Shown: piece by piece, positions 32,719 through 41,777 of the stretch
Position numbering within the stretch: position 1 is the stretch's first letter
Layout: the number at the start of each line of letters is the position of its first letter
The notes under the pieces: generated by a model
Databases searched by the model: none
The model's input: only the letters and a program-made list of their open reading frames with translations
What the model was told of the DNA's origin: nothing
Position numbers and translations under genes: made by a program
NCBI RefSeq assembly: GCF_050434925.1
Contig: NZ_JBNDJK010000001.1
Span: forward strand, 5,518,001 to 5,582,000
DNA: 64,000 bases
Source of the DNA: Inquilinus ginsengisoli_B
Lineage (GTDB): Bacteria; Pseudomonadota; Alphaproteobacteria; DSM-16000; Inquilinaceae
Direction: 5' to 3'

Positions 32719-34011
32719 ATGATCCGTCGTCTGTCGGCCCCGATTGTCGCCCTGGTTCTGGCCATCACCTCTCTCGCCGGTCCCACGGCGATGGCTCAGA
32801 CCCGCCCCGCCCCGGCCTCCGCCGTCGGCACCATCGCCGCGGTGGTCAATGACGACGTGATCACCGTGGCCGACTTGCAGATGCGCATGCGTTTGGCGCT
32901 GATGAGCAGCGGCCTGCCGGCGACGCCGGACGCCCAGCAGCGGCTGGTGCCACAGGTGCTGCGCCTGCTGATCGACGAGAAGCTCCAGGGCCAGGAGGCC
33001 AAGCGCTCCGGCATCGCCGTCCCGGACGCGGATGTGGACCGGGCGCTGGCGACGATCGCCGGCCAGAACAAGATGTCGACGCAGCAGCTGTTCGCCATGC
33101 TGAAATCCACCGGCGTGCCGCAGACCGCGCTGGAGGACCAGGTGCGGGCCCAACTTGGCTGGCGCCAGTTGATCCAGCGACGCTTCCTGTCCCAGGTCGA
33201 GGTCTCGGACACCCAGATCGACGAGGTGGTGGAGCGGCTCAAGGCCAACCAGGGCAAGCCGCAATATCTCGTCGCCACGATCTTCCTGGCGGTCGACCAG
33301 GATGCCGGCGACGGACAGGTCAAGGCCCTGGCCGACCGGCTGGTCTCCGAAATCCGGCGCGGCGCCCCCTTCCCCGCCGTGGCGCGCCAGTTCAGCCAGG
33401 CCGCCGGCGCCCAGGGCGGCGGCGACATGGGCTGGGTGCTGGCCGGACAGCTCGAACCCGCGCTCGACCAGGTCCTCGGCACCATGCAGCAGGGCCAGGT
33501 GTCGGACCCGATCCGCACCCTCGGCGGCTACAACATCCTGCTGCTGCGCGACAAGCGCACGGTCAACGCCGCCACCGCGACGGGCGTCAAGGTCCGTCTG
33601 AACCAGATCGTCGTCCCGGTGCCGCCGACCGCCCCGCGCAACCGGGTGGAGACGGTGGTCTCGCAGATGCGCAACGACTTCTCCAGCGTGAACGGCTGTG
33701 AGGCCTTCCAGGCCAAGGCCAAGGAACTGGGCGTGACCGCCAATACCGATCTGGGCGACGTCATGCTCAACCGTCTGCCCGACGCAATGCGCCAGGTGGT
33801 CAGCGCCCTGCCCGACGGCCAGGTCAGCTCGCCGCTGCGCGTGCCGAACGGCGTCGCCGTCATGATGGTCTGCTCCCGCCAGGACGCCCCGACCGACGGT
33901 GTCGACCGCGATCAGATTCGCGGCGCCCTGGCCGACCAGAAGATCGACATGATGCAGCGCCGGCTGCTGCGCGACCTGCGCGGCAATGCCTACATCGACA
34001 TCCGGCTCTGA
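32719..34011 (+). CDS. surA: Periplasmic peptidyl-prolyl isomerase, SurA-like chaperone
   Basis: A 430-residue exported protein with a signal peptide (residues 1-26, AMAQT cleavage). The N-terminal chaperone domain (AVVNDDVITVADLQMRMRLAL) is followed by a parvulin domain around GAPFPAVARQFSQAAGAQGGG and GWVLAGQLEPALDQVL, and a second, more divergent one near residues 295-390. SurA helps outer-membrane barrels reach the Bam complex. The ATG at 32719 sets the signal peptide. It overlaps ksgA by 26 bp. Confidence 0.88.
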   Translation: MIRRLSAPIVALVLAITSLAGPTAMAQTRPAPASAVGTIAAVVNDDVITVADLQMRMRLALMSSGLPATPDAQQRLVPQVLRLLIDEKLQGQEAKRSGIAVPDADVDRALATIAGQNKMSTQQLFAMLKSTGVPQTALEDQVRAQLGWRQLIQRRFLSQVEVSDTQIDEVVERLKANQGKPQYLVATIFLAVDQDAGDGQVKALADRLVSEIRRGAPFPAVARQFSQAAGAQGGGDMGWVLAGQLEPALDQVLGTMQQGQVSDPIRTLGGYNILLLRDKRTVNAATATGVKVRLNQIVVPVPPTAPRNRVETVVSQMRNDFSSVNGCEAFQAKAKELGVTANTDLGDVMLNRLPDAMRQVVSALPDGQVSSPLRVPNGVAVMMVCSRQDAPTDGVDRDQIRGALADQKIDMMQRRLLRDLRGNAYIDIRL

Positions 34012-34882
34012 GGGGTCTCTGACCCTGTCCGGCGACGCCCTCCGCGACGCGATCGCCGCCCTGCCGCCGCTGCGCGACGTGATCGCGCGGCACGGCCTGG
34101 CGGCCAAGAAGTCGCTCGGCCAGAACTTCCTGCTCGACCTCAACGTCACCGCCCGGATCGTCCGCGAGGCCGGCGACCTGGTCGGCGTGCATGTGGTCGA
34201 GATCGGGCCGGGCCCGGGCGGGCTGACCCGGGCGCTGCTGGCCTCCGCCGCCGCCAGCGTCACGGTGATCGAGCGCGATCGGCGCTTCCAACCGGCGCTG
34301 GAGGAACTGGCGGCAGTCGCCGGCGACCGGCTGCGGGTCGTCGAGGCCGACGCGCTGAAGACCGACATCCTTGCCCTGGTGCCGGCGCCGCGCGCGGTGA
34401 TCGCCAACCTGCCCTACAACGTGGCGACGCCGCTGCTGATCGGCTGGCTGCGCCGGATCGACCAGTTCCGGTCGCTGACGCTGATGTTCCAGAAGGAGGT
34501 GGCGGACCGGATGGTCGCCGAGCCGCGCAGCCATGCCTATGGCCGGCTGTCGGTGATCGCCCAATGGTGCGCCGAGGTCGATCCGCTGCTGACCCTGCCG
34601 GCCCGCGCCTTCACGCCGCCGCCCAAGGTCGATTCGACCGTGGTCCGCTTCCGCCCCCGTTCCGATCGCGAGGAGGTCCCCTTCGCGACAATGGAGGCCG
34701 TCACCGCCGCCGCCTTCGGCCAGCGCCGCAAGATGCTGCGCGCCAGCCTGCGCAGCCTCGGCGACGCCGAGGCGCTGCTGGCCGAGTCCGACCTGCCGCC
34801 GACCGCGCGGGCCGAGGAGATCGACATCGCCGGCTTCGTCCGCCTGGCCCGCGCGGTGGGGGCGCGGCCGGCGAAAGGCTAA
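33986..34882 (+). CDS. ksgA: 16S rRNA dimethyladenosine methyltransferase
   Basis: Dimethylates two adjacent adenosines near the 3' end of 16S rRNA. The 298-residue protein has the SAM-binding EIGPGPGGLTRALL, the acidic VIERD, and IANLPYNVATPLL (NLPY catalytic motif), then the helical C-terminal domain AFTPPPKVDSTVV. The only ATG in frame upstream of the conserved part is at 33986, inside surA, giving a 26-bp overlap. The usual pdxA between surA and ksgA is absent. Confidence 0.95.
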   Translation: MPTSTSGSEGSLTLSGDALRDAIAALPPLRDVIARHGLAAKKSLGQNFLLDLNVTARIVREAGDLVGVHVVEIGPGPGGLTRALLASAAASVTVIERDRRFQPALEELAAVAGDRLRVVEADALKTDILALVPAPRAVIANLPYNVATPLLIGWLRRIDQFRSLTLMFQKEVADRMVAEPRSHAYGRLSVIAQWCAEVDPLLTLPARAFTPPPKVDSTVVRFRPRSDREEVPFATMEAVTAAAFGQRRKMLRASLRSLGDAEALLAESDLPPTARAEEIDIAGFVRLARAVGARPAKG

Positions 34883-35514
34883 AGCCTGGCCTGCAGCGCG
34901 CGGACGAAGTCCGGCAGGCCGGTCTGGCGGCTGCGGCGCAGCCGTTCCGCCGCCAGGATCGCCTGCGCCTGGGCGATGCTGGCATCGAGATCCCGGTTGA
35001 CGATCACGTAGTCGTATTCCGGCCAGTGGCTCATCTCGTCCGCCGCCTTGGCCATGCGGCCGGCGATCACCTCGTCGCTGTCCTGGGCGCGGGCGCGCAG
35101 CCGCTGCTCCAGCGCCTCCACCGTCGGCGGCAGCACGAACACGCTGACCAAGTCGGTCCGCACCTTCTGCGCCAGCTGCTGGGTGCCTTGCCAGTCGATG
35201 TCGAAGATCACGTCGCGGCCGGCCGCCAGCGCCGCCTCGACCGGCGCCCGCGGCGTGCCGTAGCCGTTGCCGAAGACCTTGGCGCGCTCGAGCAGCTCGT
35301 CATTGGCGACCATGGCGTCATAGGCCGCCTGATCGATGAAATGATAATGCGTGCCGTCGATCTCGCCCGGCCGCTGGGCTCGGGTGGTGACCGAGACCGA
35401 GATCGTCAGGTTCGGGTCCTGCGCCAGCACGGCCCGGGTGATCGAGGTCTTCCCCGCCCCCGAGGGCGAGGACAGGACGAGCATGAGCCCGCGCCGAGGA
35501 ATATCCGTGGTCAT
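34879..35514 (-). CDS. gmk: Guanylate kinase
   Basis: Phosphorylates GMP to GDP. The 211-residue protein has the P-loop SSPSGAGKTS (residues 15-24), the GMP-binding TTRAQRPGEIDGTHYHF and the FDIDWQGTQQL segment. Its start overlaps the yicC stop by four bases, as in many proteobacteria, and its stop overlaps the end of ksgA convergently by four bases. Confidence 0.96.
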   Translation of the reverse strand: MTTDIPRRGLMLVLSSPSGAGKTSITRAVLAQDPNLTISVSVTTRAQRPGEIDGTHYHFIDQAAYDAMVANDELLERAKVFGNGYGTPRAPVEAALAAGRDVIFDIDWQGTQQLAQKVRTDLVSVFVLPPTVEALEQRLRARAQDSDEVIAGRMAKAADEMSHWPEYDYVIVNRDLDASIAQAQAILAAERLRRSRQTGLPDFVRALQARL

Positions 35515-36413
35515 TCGATGTTCTGGATCTGCTCGCGGAACTGTTCGATCACGGCCTTGAGGTCGAGGCCGATCCGGGTCAGCGCCACATCCGCCGCCTT
35601 CGAGCACAGCGTGTTGGCCTCCCGGTTGAACTCCTGGCACAGGAAATCGAGCCGGCGCCCGACGCCGCTGCCGACGGCGAGCAGGCCGCGCGCCTGGCCG
35701 ATATGGGCGTCGAGCCGGTCGAGCTCCTCGCGCACGTCGCAGCGGCCGACCAGCACCGCCACCTCCTGCGCCAGCCGGTCCTCGGCCAAGGGCGGACGCG
35801 CCTCCAGCAGCAGGTCGAGCTGGGCCTTGAGCCGCGCCTTGAGCGCCTCCGGCTGGGCGGCAGCGGAAGCCCGGGCCTGGTTCACCAGCCCGGTGATCTG
35901 GTCGATCTGGCCGGCCAGGACGTCGCGTAGGCGTCCGCCCTCCTCCAGTCGGGTCGCCAGCAGCTCGTCGAGCAGCGGCGCGATCGCCGCCCCGGCCTCG
36001 GCCTCGACGGCGCCGTTCAGCTCGGCCGAGGCGGAGTCGCCGTTCTCGACCACGCCGCGGACGCCGAGCAACGCGTCGACCTGCACCGGCGCTGTGTCGC
36101 CATTGACCTCGCGCACCAGCGCGATCAGCTGGTCCAATACCTCGCGGTTGATGCGCAGCTGCGGCGCCGACTCGCTGCGGCCGAGCGACAGGTTCAGGGT
36201 GACGTTGCCGCGGCGGAAGCGCTTGGCCAGCTCGACCCGCGCCGCCGCCTCCAGCCGCTCGAAGCCGGCCGGGGTGCGCAGGCGGAGGTCGAGCGACTTG
36301 CCGTTGACGCTGCGAGCCTCCCACGCCCAGGACACGCCCTCAACGCCGCCGTCCTTGCGGGCGAAGCCGGTCATGCTGGAAAGCTGGGCCGAGACGGTCT
36401 TATCCTGAGTCAT
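35511..36413 (-). CDS. YicC/YloC-family endoribonuclease
   Basis: A 300-residue protein of the YicC/YloC family, described as an endoribonuclease acting on RNA including small RNAs. The N-terminal SSMTGFARKDG, the WEARSVNGKSLDLRLR segment and the C-terminal GRRLDFLCQEFNREANTLCSK are family signatures. The region around residues 150-250 is long, helical and charged. Start at 36413; a longer frame upstream is not supported. Coupled by overlap to gmk. Confidence 0.92.
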   Translation of the reverse strand: MTQDKTVSAQLSSMTGFARKDGGVEGVSWAWEARSVNGKSLDLRLRTPAGFERLEAAARVELAKRFRRGNVTLNLSLGRSESAPQLRINREVLDQLIALVREVNGDTAPVQVDALLGVRGVVENGDSASAELNGAVEAEAGAAIAPLLDELLATRLEEGGRLRDVLAGQIDQITGLVNQARASAAAQPEALKARLKAQLDLLLEARPPLAEDRLAQEVAVLVGRCDVREELDRLDAHIGQARGLLAVGSGVGRRLDFLCQEFNREANTLCSKAADVALTRIGLDLKAVIEQFREQIQNIE

Positions 36414-36525
36414 AGCGGGCTTATAGCCGCCGACCGGACGGGTCGCCATACGGAAAAGTCCACTTTCCCGGCTGACTCCGCTTCCCGCCGATCGGAAATA
36501 TCCATTTCGCTCATAGGAGAACCCC

Positions 36526-37284
36526 ATGACGGCGCCGGCCGCAATCCTGATCACCGGCGCCTCGAGCGGCCTCGGCACCGCATTGGCGAAAGCCTATGCC
36601 GCGCCGGACGTCCGGCTGGCGTTGTTCGGGCGCGACGCGGCCCGGCTGGAGGCGGTGGCCGAGGCGACGCGGGCCCTCGGCGCGACAGTGGAAACAGCCG
36701 CGGTCGATGTCACCGATCAAGCGGCGATGTCGGCGGCGGTAACGGCGGCCGACGAGGCCGGGCCGCTCGATCTCGTGATCGCCAATGCCGGCGTCGCCCC
36801 GGGCCGAGCCGAGGGGGCCGACGCTGCGGCGAAGGGCCGGCGGATCCTGGCGGTCAATCTCGACGGCGTGCTCAACACCGTCGACCCGATCCGGCCGCGC
36901 ATGGCAGCGCGGGGTGCCGGGCAGATCGCGCTGATGAGCTCGCTGGCGGGCTTCCGCGGCTTTCCCGGAATGGGGCCCTATGCCGCGTCGAAGGCGGCGG
37001 TGCGGATCTATGGTGAGGCCCTGCGGGTCGAGCTGCGGCCGAGCGGCGTGCGGGTCTCGGTGATCTGCCCCGGCTTCGTGCGCACGCCGATGACCGACGG
37101 CGCCAGATTCCCGATGCCGATGCTGATGGAGGTCGGGGACGCGGCGGACGCGATCCGGCGCGGCTTGGCGCGTGGCCGGCCGCTGGTCGCCTTTCCCTGG
37201 CCGGTTCATGCCGGCACGCGGATCCTTGCCGCCCTGCCGACCGCCTGGGCCGACGCCCTGATCCGCCGCGTCACGCGGGTGTGA
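36526..37284 (+). CDS. SDR-family NAD(P)-dependent oxidoreductase
   Basis: A 252-residue classical short-chain dehydrogenase. The nucleotide-binding TGASSGLG (residues 10-17), NAG, and the catalytic Ser (SSLAGF) 13 residues before Tyr in GPYAASKAAV are all present. The C-terminus carries a hydrophobic segment (about residues 224-245), which could associate with the membrane. AGGAGA lies nine bases before the ATG. Substrate unknown. Confidence 0.88.
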   Translation: MTAPAAILITGASSGLGTALAKAYAAPDVRLALFGRDAARLEAVAEATRALGATVETAAVDVTDQAAMSAAVTAADEAGPLDLVIANAGVAPGRAEGADAAAKGRRILAVNLDGVLNTVDPIRPRMAARGAGQIALMSSLAGFRGFPGMGPYAASKAAVRIYGEALRVELRPSGVRVSVICPGFVRTPMTDGARFPMPMLMEVGDAADAIRRGLARGRPLVAFPWPVHAGTRILAALPTAWADALIRRVTRV

Positions 37285-37349
37285 CTGCCGTCACGGTGCG
37301 TTCACGAAAGATCAGGCATGGTGCCGTCACGCAGAGTGAGAGCACGACC

Positions 37350-37478
37350 ATGCACCTGATCCATGACGACGAAGACACCGACAGCCCGTTTGACCTGATC
37401 CGCGAGATCGTGACCATCGTCGGCTGGGTGGCGACCACCTTCGCCCTGCTGCTGGTCGCCTACGCCGCGTTCGGCTGA
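37350..37478 (+). CDS. Small single-pass membrane protein
   Basis: A 42-residue protein with an acidic head (HDDEDTDSPFDLIREI) and one membrane helix (VTIVGWVATTFALLLVAYAAFG). The ATG at 37350 is chosen because it begins the acidic head; an upstream in-frame extension looks non-coding. It lies 65 bp after the SDR gene and its end overlaps the convergent pssA stop by 19 bp. No family recognised; coding status is inferred from the clear transmembrane pattern. Confidence 0.45.
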   Translation: MHLIHDDEDTDSPFDLIREIVTIVGWVATTFALLLVAYAAFG

Positions 37479-38341
37479 TCCGGCCGATCTGGGGGCTGTT
37501 GCGCCGGGTCGGCAGCCGGTACGGCCTCCTCGTCCAGCTCTCCCATCATCAATGCGGCCTGGCGCTTGAGATGGGCGTAGCGCTGGATGCTGAAGGGAAT
37601 GCTGCCGACATAGATCAGGCCCAGCGCGACCAGCGTCGGCCAGGTGGCGGTGACCAGCAGCGTCGCCACCAGTCCGATTCCCACCAGCACCGGCACGATG
37701 TATTCTTGCGGAATCCGCACCACCTTCATCGAGAAGGTCGGGATCCGGCTGACCAGCAGCAGCGCCACGAAGACGGTCCAGATCCCGACCAGCAGCGGCG
37801 CCACCCAGAATCCGGACGAGAATTCGAAGCTGATCATCACCGGCATCAGGATCAGGATGGCGCCCGCGGGCACCGGCACGCCGGTGAAGTAGTTGTAGGC
37901 GAAGGGCGGCAGGGTGGTGTCGTCCAGCGCCGTGTTGAAGCGCGCCAGGCGCAGCGCGGCGCAGACCGCATAGGCCATCACCGCCAGCCAGCCGAGGCTG
38001 CCGGCATACTGCATCATCCAGAGATAGAGGATGATCGCCGGGCTGACGCCGAAGCTGACGATATCGGCCAGACTGTCCAGCTCCGCCCCGAACTTGCTCG
38101 ACCCGCGCAGCAGCCGGGCGACGCGGCCGTCGAGACCATCCAGCACCGCCGCCACCAGGATCGCCGTCACCGCCTGCTCCCAGCGCTCGTGCACGGCGTA
38201 GCGGATGGCGGTCAGCCCGGCGCACAGCGCCAGCGTCGTCAGGATGTTCGGCAGCAGCCGGTTGATCGTCAGGCCGCGGATGCGGACGACCGGACGGCGG
38301 CGGAAGGGTCGCCTGTGCCGGCGGTGCTCGGGCTTCATCAT
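37460..38341 (-). CDS. pssA: CDP-diacylglycerol-serine O-phosphatidyltransferase
   Basis: Makes phosphatidylserine from CDP-diacylglycerol and serine. The 293-residue protein has about seven membrane helices, an arginine-rich cytosolic N-terminus and the CDP-alcohol transferase motif DGLDGRVARLLRGSSKFGAELDSLAD read in parts (DGLDGRVAR, GAELDSLADI). Its start overlaps the psd stop by four bases, so substrate and product enzymes of phosphatidylethanolamine synthesis are coupled. Last gene of the fatty-acid/phospholipid run. Confidence 0.93.
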   Translation of the reverse strand: MMKPEHRRHRRPFRRRPVVRIRGLTINRLLPNILTTLALCAGLTAIRYAVHERWEQAVTAILVAAVLDGLDGRVARLLRGSSKFGAELDSLADIVSFGVSPAIILYLWMMQYAGSLGWLAVMAYAVCAALRLARFNTALDDTTLPPFAYNYFTGVPVPAGAILILMPVMISFEFSSGFWVAPLLVGIWTVFVALLLVSRIPTFSMKVVRIPQEYIVPVLVGIGLVATLLVTATWPTLVALGLIYVGSIPFSIQRYAHLKRQAALMMGELDEEAVPAADPAQQPPDRPDQPNAA

Positions 38342-39060
38342 CGGGCGATCGCGACCGGATTGGCGACGGCGGCGGCCGCCAGGTCGGCCAGCACGGTCTC
38401 GCCGCCGATCATGGTCTGGCCGACCGAGACCAGCGGCTCGACCCCGTCCGGCAGGTAGATGTCGGTGCGGCTGCCGAAGCGGATCAGCCCATAGGTCTCG
38501 CCCGCCACCACCGGCTGGCCCGGGGACAGGTCGCAGATGATGCGCCGGGCCACCAGCCCCGCGACCTGGACGAACACCAGGATCCGCCCGTCCGGCAGGC
38601 GCAGCGAGACGGCGCTGCGCTCATTCTCCTCGCTGGCCTTTTCCAGATTGGCGTTCAGGAACTTGCCGGGCCGGTACTTGACGTCGATCACCGCGCCGTC
38701 GGCCGGAACCCGGTTCACATGCACGTTGAACACGTTGAGGAAGATGCTGATCCGGGTCAGCGGCCGGTTGCCGAGGCCGAGCTCCGCCGGCGGCGTCGCC
38801 TGGACCACCATCTGCACCACGCCGTCGGCCGGCGCCACCACCAGGTCGGGCCGGTTCGGCGTCACCCGCGGCGGGTGGCGGAAGAAGTAGATGCACCAGG
38901 CGGTCGCCAGCACACCGAGCCAGCCCAGCGGCTCCCACAGCATGAACAGCATCACGGTGGCGACGGCGAACACACCGATGAACGGGTAGCCGGCCGGGTG
39001 AATCGGCACCAGGACCCCGCGGATCGTGTGCAGAAGATGGGGGTCGTCTCTACCCTTCAC
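38338..39060 (-). CDS. psd: Phosphatidylserine decarboxylase
   Basis: Converts phosphatidylserine to phosphatidylethanolamine using a pyruvoyl group made by self-cleavage. The 240-residue protein has two N-terminal membrane helices, VVAPADGVVQ, FLNVFNVHVNRVP with His, and the C-terminal RFGSRTDIYLP, whose Gly-Ser is the self-cleavage site. I assign a GTG start at 39060 because it overlaps the mltG stop by four bases (GTGA); no ATG lies nearby. Short, alphaproteobacterial type. Confidence 0.93.
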   Translation of the reverse strand: MKGRDDPHLLHTIRGVLVPIHPAGYPFIGVFAVATVMLFMLWEPLGWLGVLATAWCIYFFRHPPRVTPNRPDLVVAPADGVVQMVVQATPPAELGLGNRPLTRISIFLNVFNVHVNRVPADGAVIDVKYRPGKFLNANLEKASEENERSAVSLRLPDGRILVFVQVAGLVARRIICDLSPGQPVVAGETYGLIRFGSRTDIYLPDGVEPLVSVGQTMIGGETVLADLAAAAVANPVAIAR

Positions 39061-40082
39061 GGCGTTTTGTCTCCGGTGTCCGGGGCCGCGTCGCCGGGAT
39101 TGGGTGATGCGGCCTGCCGTCGCTTCTGCCATTCGGCGACGTTGCGGTTGTGCTCCTCGAGCGTCCTGGCGAAGACGTGCCCGCCAGAGCCGTCGGCTAC
39201 GAAGTAATAATAGTCCGTAACCGCCGGCTTGAGCACTGCGGCAAGTGCGTCGCGGCCGGGATTGGCGATCGGCCCCGGCGGCAGGCCCGCCACAACATAG
39301 GTGTTATAGGGCGAATCGAGCTTCCAGTCGGCCCGGGTCAGCGGGCGGCCGAGCGGCTTCTTGCCCTCGGTCAGGGCATAGATCACGGTCGGGTCCGACT
39401 GCAGCGGCATGCCGGCCTGCAGCCGGTTCAGGAACACGCTGGCGACCACCGGCCGCTCCTTCGGCACGCCCGTCTCCTTCTCAACGATCGAGGCCAGGGT
39501 GACGGCGTCCTGCGGCGACTTGACGGGCAGGCCGCCGACCTTCCTGACCCACAGCGCGTCGATCTCCTGCCGCATCGCCTTGCGCATCCGGTCGATCACC
39601 GCCGTGCGGGTGTCGCCGCGGATGAACTGGTAGGTCTCCGGCAGCAGCGAGCCTTCGGCCGGGATGTCCCCAGCCTCGCCGGTCAAGAGCGGCTCGGCCT
39701 GCACCAGGGCCACGATCTCGGCCGAGGTCAGGCCTTCCGGGATGGTGATCTTGTGCGAGACATTGCTACCGCGGGCCAGCAGGTCGGCCGCTTCGGCCGG
39801 CGAGATTCTGGGCGCGAAGGCGTATTCCCCGGCTTTCAGGGCGCGGTCGCCGCCGTCCAGCGTGGTTCCGGCCAGGAACACCCACCGGTTCTCGACGATT
39901 CCCGCGGCCTCAAGCTGCGCCGCGATCGCGGCCAGGCCGCTGCCCCGGTCGATGACGAGCGTCGCCGGAGCCGTCAGCGGCCCCGGCGCGCGGTAGGCAT
40001 GGAGGAACCAGGCGACGCCGCCGCCAATGACGGCCGCCAGGACCACCAGGAAGACGAGCGCGCGGGCAAGGGCCCGAAGCAT
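39057..40082 (-). CDS. mltG: Endolytic murein transglycosylase MltG
   Basis: Cuts nascent peptidoglycan strands at the inner membrane. The 341-residue protein has one N-terminal membrane helix (residues 8-27) and a YceG domain: ITIPEGLTSAEIVALV, LLPETYQF (containing the catalytic Glu region), ASIVEKETG with the catalytic Glu, and SPYNTYVVAGLPPGPIANPG read in short parts. The gene begins 4 bp after the fabF stop and overlaps psd at its end. Confidence 0.94.
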   Translation of the reverse strand: MLRALARALVFLVVLAAVIGGGVAWFLHAYRAPGPLTAPATLVIDRGSGLAAIAAQLEAAGIVENRWVFLAGTTLDGGDRALKAGEYAFAPRISPAEAADLLARGSNVSHKITIPEGLTSAEIVALVQAEPLLTGEAGDIPAEGSLLPETYQFIRGDTRTAVIDRMRKAMRQEIDALWVRKVGGLPVKSPQDAVTLASIVEKETGVPKERPVVASVFLNRLQAGMPLQSDPTVIYALTEGKKPLGRPLTRADWKLDSPYNTYVVAGLPPGPIANPGRDALAAVLKPAVTDYYYFVADGSGGHVFARTLEEHNRNVAEWQKRRQAASPNPGDAAPDTGDKTP

Positions 40083-40086
40083 GCCC

Positions 40087-41352
40087 TCAGAGATACTCGC
40101 GGAAGACCAGCGACGCGTTGGTCCCGCCGAAGCCGAAGCTGTTCGACAGCGCGGCGCGCACCGGCCGCTCCTTGGCCTGCTTCGGCACAAGGTCGACGCC
40201 GAGGCAGCTGTCCGACGGGTCCTCGAGGTTCAGCGTCGGCGGCACAACATCGTGGTTGATCGCCAGCACCGAATAGATCGCCTCGACCGCGCCGGCCGCG
40301 CCGAGCAGATGCCCGATCGCCGACTTGGTCGAGGACATCGACACGGTCTCGATGGCGTTGCCGAACAGGCGCTTGACCGCGCCGAGCTCGATCTCGTCGC
40401 CGAGCGGCGTCGAGGTGCCGTGGGCATTGACGTAGTCGATGTCCGACGGAGTCAGGCCGGCACGCTTCAGCGCCGCCGACATCGCCCGGAAGCCGCCATT
40501 GCCGTCTTCCGGCGGGGCGGTGATGTGATGGGCGTCGCCGGACAGGCCGTAGCCCACCACCTCGGCATAGATCGTGGCGCCGCGCGCCTTGGCGTGCTCC
40601 AGCTCCTCGAGCACGACCACGCCGGCGCCCTCGCCCATGACGAAGCCGTCGCGGCCCTTGTCATAGGGGCGCGAAGCCCGGTCGGGTGTCTCGTTGTAGC
40701 CGGTGGACAACGCCCGGGCCGCGGCGAAGCCGGCGAGCCCGAGCCGGCACACCGCCGCCTCCGCCCCGCCCGCCACCATGACGTCGGCATCGTCCCACAT
40801 GATCAGGCGCGTCGCGTCGCCGATCGCGTGCGCGCCGGTCGAGCAGGCCGTGACCACGGCATGGTTCGGGCCGCGGAAGCCGTGCTGGATCGAGACTTGG
40901 CCGGAGGCCAGGTTGATCAGCGCCGCCGGGATGAAGAAGGGGGAGATCCGCCGGGGCCCCTTCTCCTCCAGGGTCAGCGACCCCTCGGCGATCCATTGCA
41001 GGCCGCCGATGCCCGAGCCGATCATGACGCCGGTGCGCTCGCGCGCCTCGTCATCCGGGGGCTGCCATCCGGAATTCACGATCGCCTCGTTGGCCGCGGC
41101 GATCGCATAATGGATGAAGACGTCGTTCTTGCGCTGGTCCTTGGGCGGGACCGCGCTGTCGACGTCAAAATCACCCGGGCCGGTGCCGCGCGGCACCATG
41201 CCCGCGATCCGCGCCGGCAGATCCGAGACTTCGAAGGTCGAGATCGCCCCGATGCCGGACTGGCCGGCGATCAGGCGATCCCAATTGGTCTTCACACCGG
41301 CACCGAGAGGCGTGACCATCCCCATGCCGGTGATTACGACACGTCGCATCAT
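40087..41352 (-). CDS. fabF: Beta-ketoacyl-ACP synthase II
   Basis: Elongates acyl-ACP by condensing it with malonyl-ACP. The 421-residue thiolase-fold protein has the active-site Cys in VTACSTGAHAIGDA, His in VNAHGTSTPLGD and His in KSAIGHLLGAAG, the full Cys-His-His set of elongating ketosynthases. Two ATG codons (41352 and 41349) are possible. It follows acpP by 42 bp. Confidence 0.97.
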   Translation of the reverse strand: MMRRVVITGMGMVTPLGAGVKTNWDRLIAGQSGIGAISTFEVSDLPARIAGMVPRGTGPGDFDVDSAVPPKDQRKNDVFIHYAIAAANEAIVNSGWQPPDDEARERTGVMIGSGIGGLQWIAEGSLTLEEKGPRRISPFFIPAALINLASGQVSIQHGFRGPNHAVVTACSTGAHAIGDATRLIMWDDADVMVAGGAEAAVCRLGLAGFAAARALSTGYNETPDRASRPYDKGRDGFVMGEGAGVVVLEELEHAKARGATIYAEVVGYGLSGDAHHITAPPEDGNGGFRAMSAALKRAGLTPSDIDYVNAHGTSTPLGDEIELGAVKRLFGNAIETVSMSSTKSAIGHLLGAAGAVEAIYSVLAINHDVVPPTLNLEDPSDSCLGVDLVPKQAKERPVRAALSNSFGFGGTNASLVFREYL

Positions 41353-41394
41353 TTCATCCGGTTCTGCGGCGGAACGTGTGGCACGGGCCAGCGA

Positions 41395-41634
41395 TCAGCC
41401 GGCCGAATGCGCTTCGATGAACTGGATCGCGTCCTTCACCGTCAGGATCTTCTCGGCCGCGTCGTCCGGAATCTCGCAGCCGAACTCCTCTTCGAACGCC
41501 ATGACCAGCTCGACGGTGTCGAGGCTGTCGGCGCCCAGATCGTCGATGAAGCTGGCCGACTCGGTGACCTTGCCTTCTTCGACGCCGAGATGCTCGACGA
41601 CAATCTTCTTAACGCGCTCGGCGATGTCGCTCAT
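41395..41634 (-). CDS. acpP: Acyl carrier protein
   Basis: A 79-residue acidic four-helix protein that carries growing acyl chains on phosphopantetheine. The attachment Ser lies in DLGADSLDTVELVMAFEEEFG, shown as GADSLDTVEL, at about residue 37. It sits between fabG and fabF in the standard order and probably has its own promoter in the 143-bp gap upstream. Confidence 0.98.
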   Translation of the reverse strand: MSDIAERVKKIVVEHLGVEEGKVTESASFIDDLGADSLDTVELVMAFEEEFGCEIPDDAAEKILTVKDAIQFIEAHSAG

Positions 41635-41720
41635 TCGTTCTACCTTTCAAGAGAGCGGAACGGGGCTGAATTCCGCAGTGCTGAACCCCCGCACGAGTGA
41701 CCGCCCCGTAACCCGCGGTC

Positions 41721-41749
41721 ACATAACACACCTGATCGAACATGGCCAA
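41721..41749 (-). promoter_or_regulatory. Candidate promoter for acpP
   Basis: On the minus strand TTGGCC (complement of 41744-41749) and TTATGT (complement of 41721-41726) are 17 bp apart, about 85 bp before the acpP start. The gap between fabG and acpP is the largest in this run, consistent with an internal promoter for a protein needed in large amounts. Confidence 0.42.
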
Positions 41750-41777
41750 GCATCTGGCCATGTCCAGCCCGGCGACG

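Noticed and set aside
32365..34407. Minus-strand open frame of 680 codons across lptG, surA and ksgA
   Set aside because: It spans three well-conserved plus-strand genes and has low-complexity composition typical of antisense frames.
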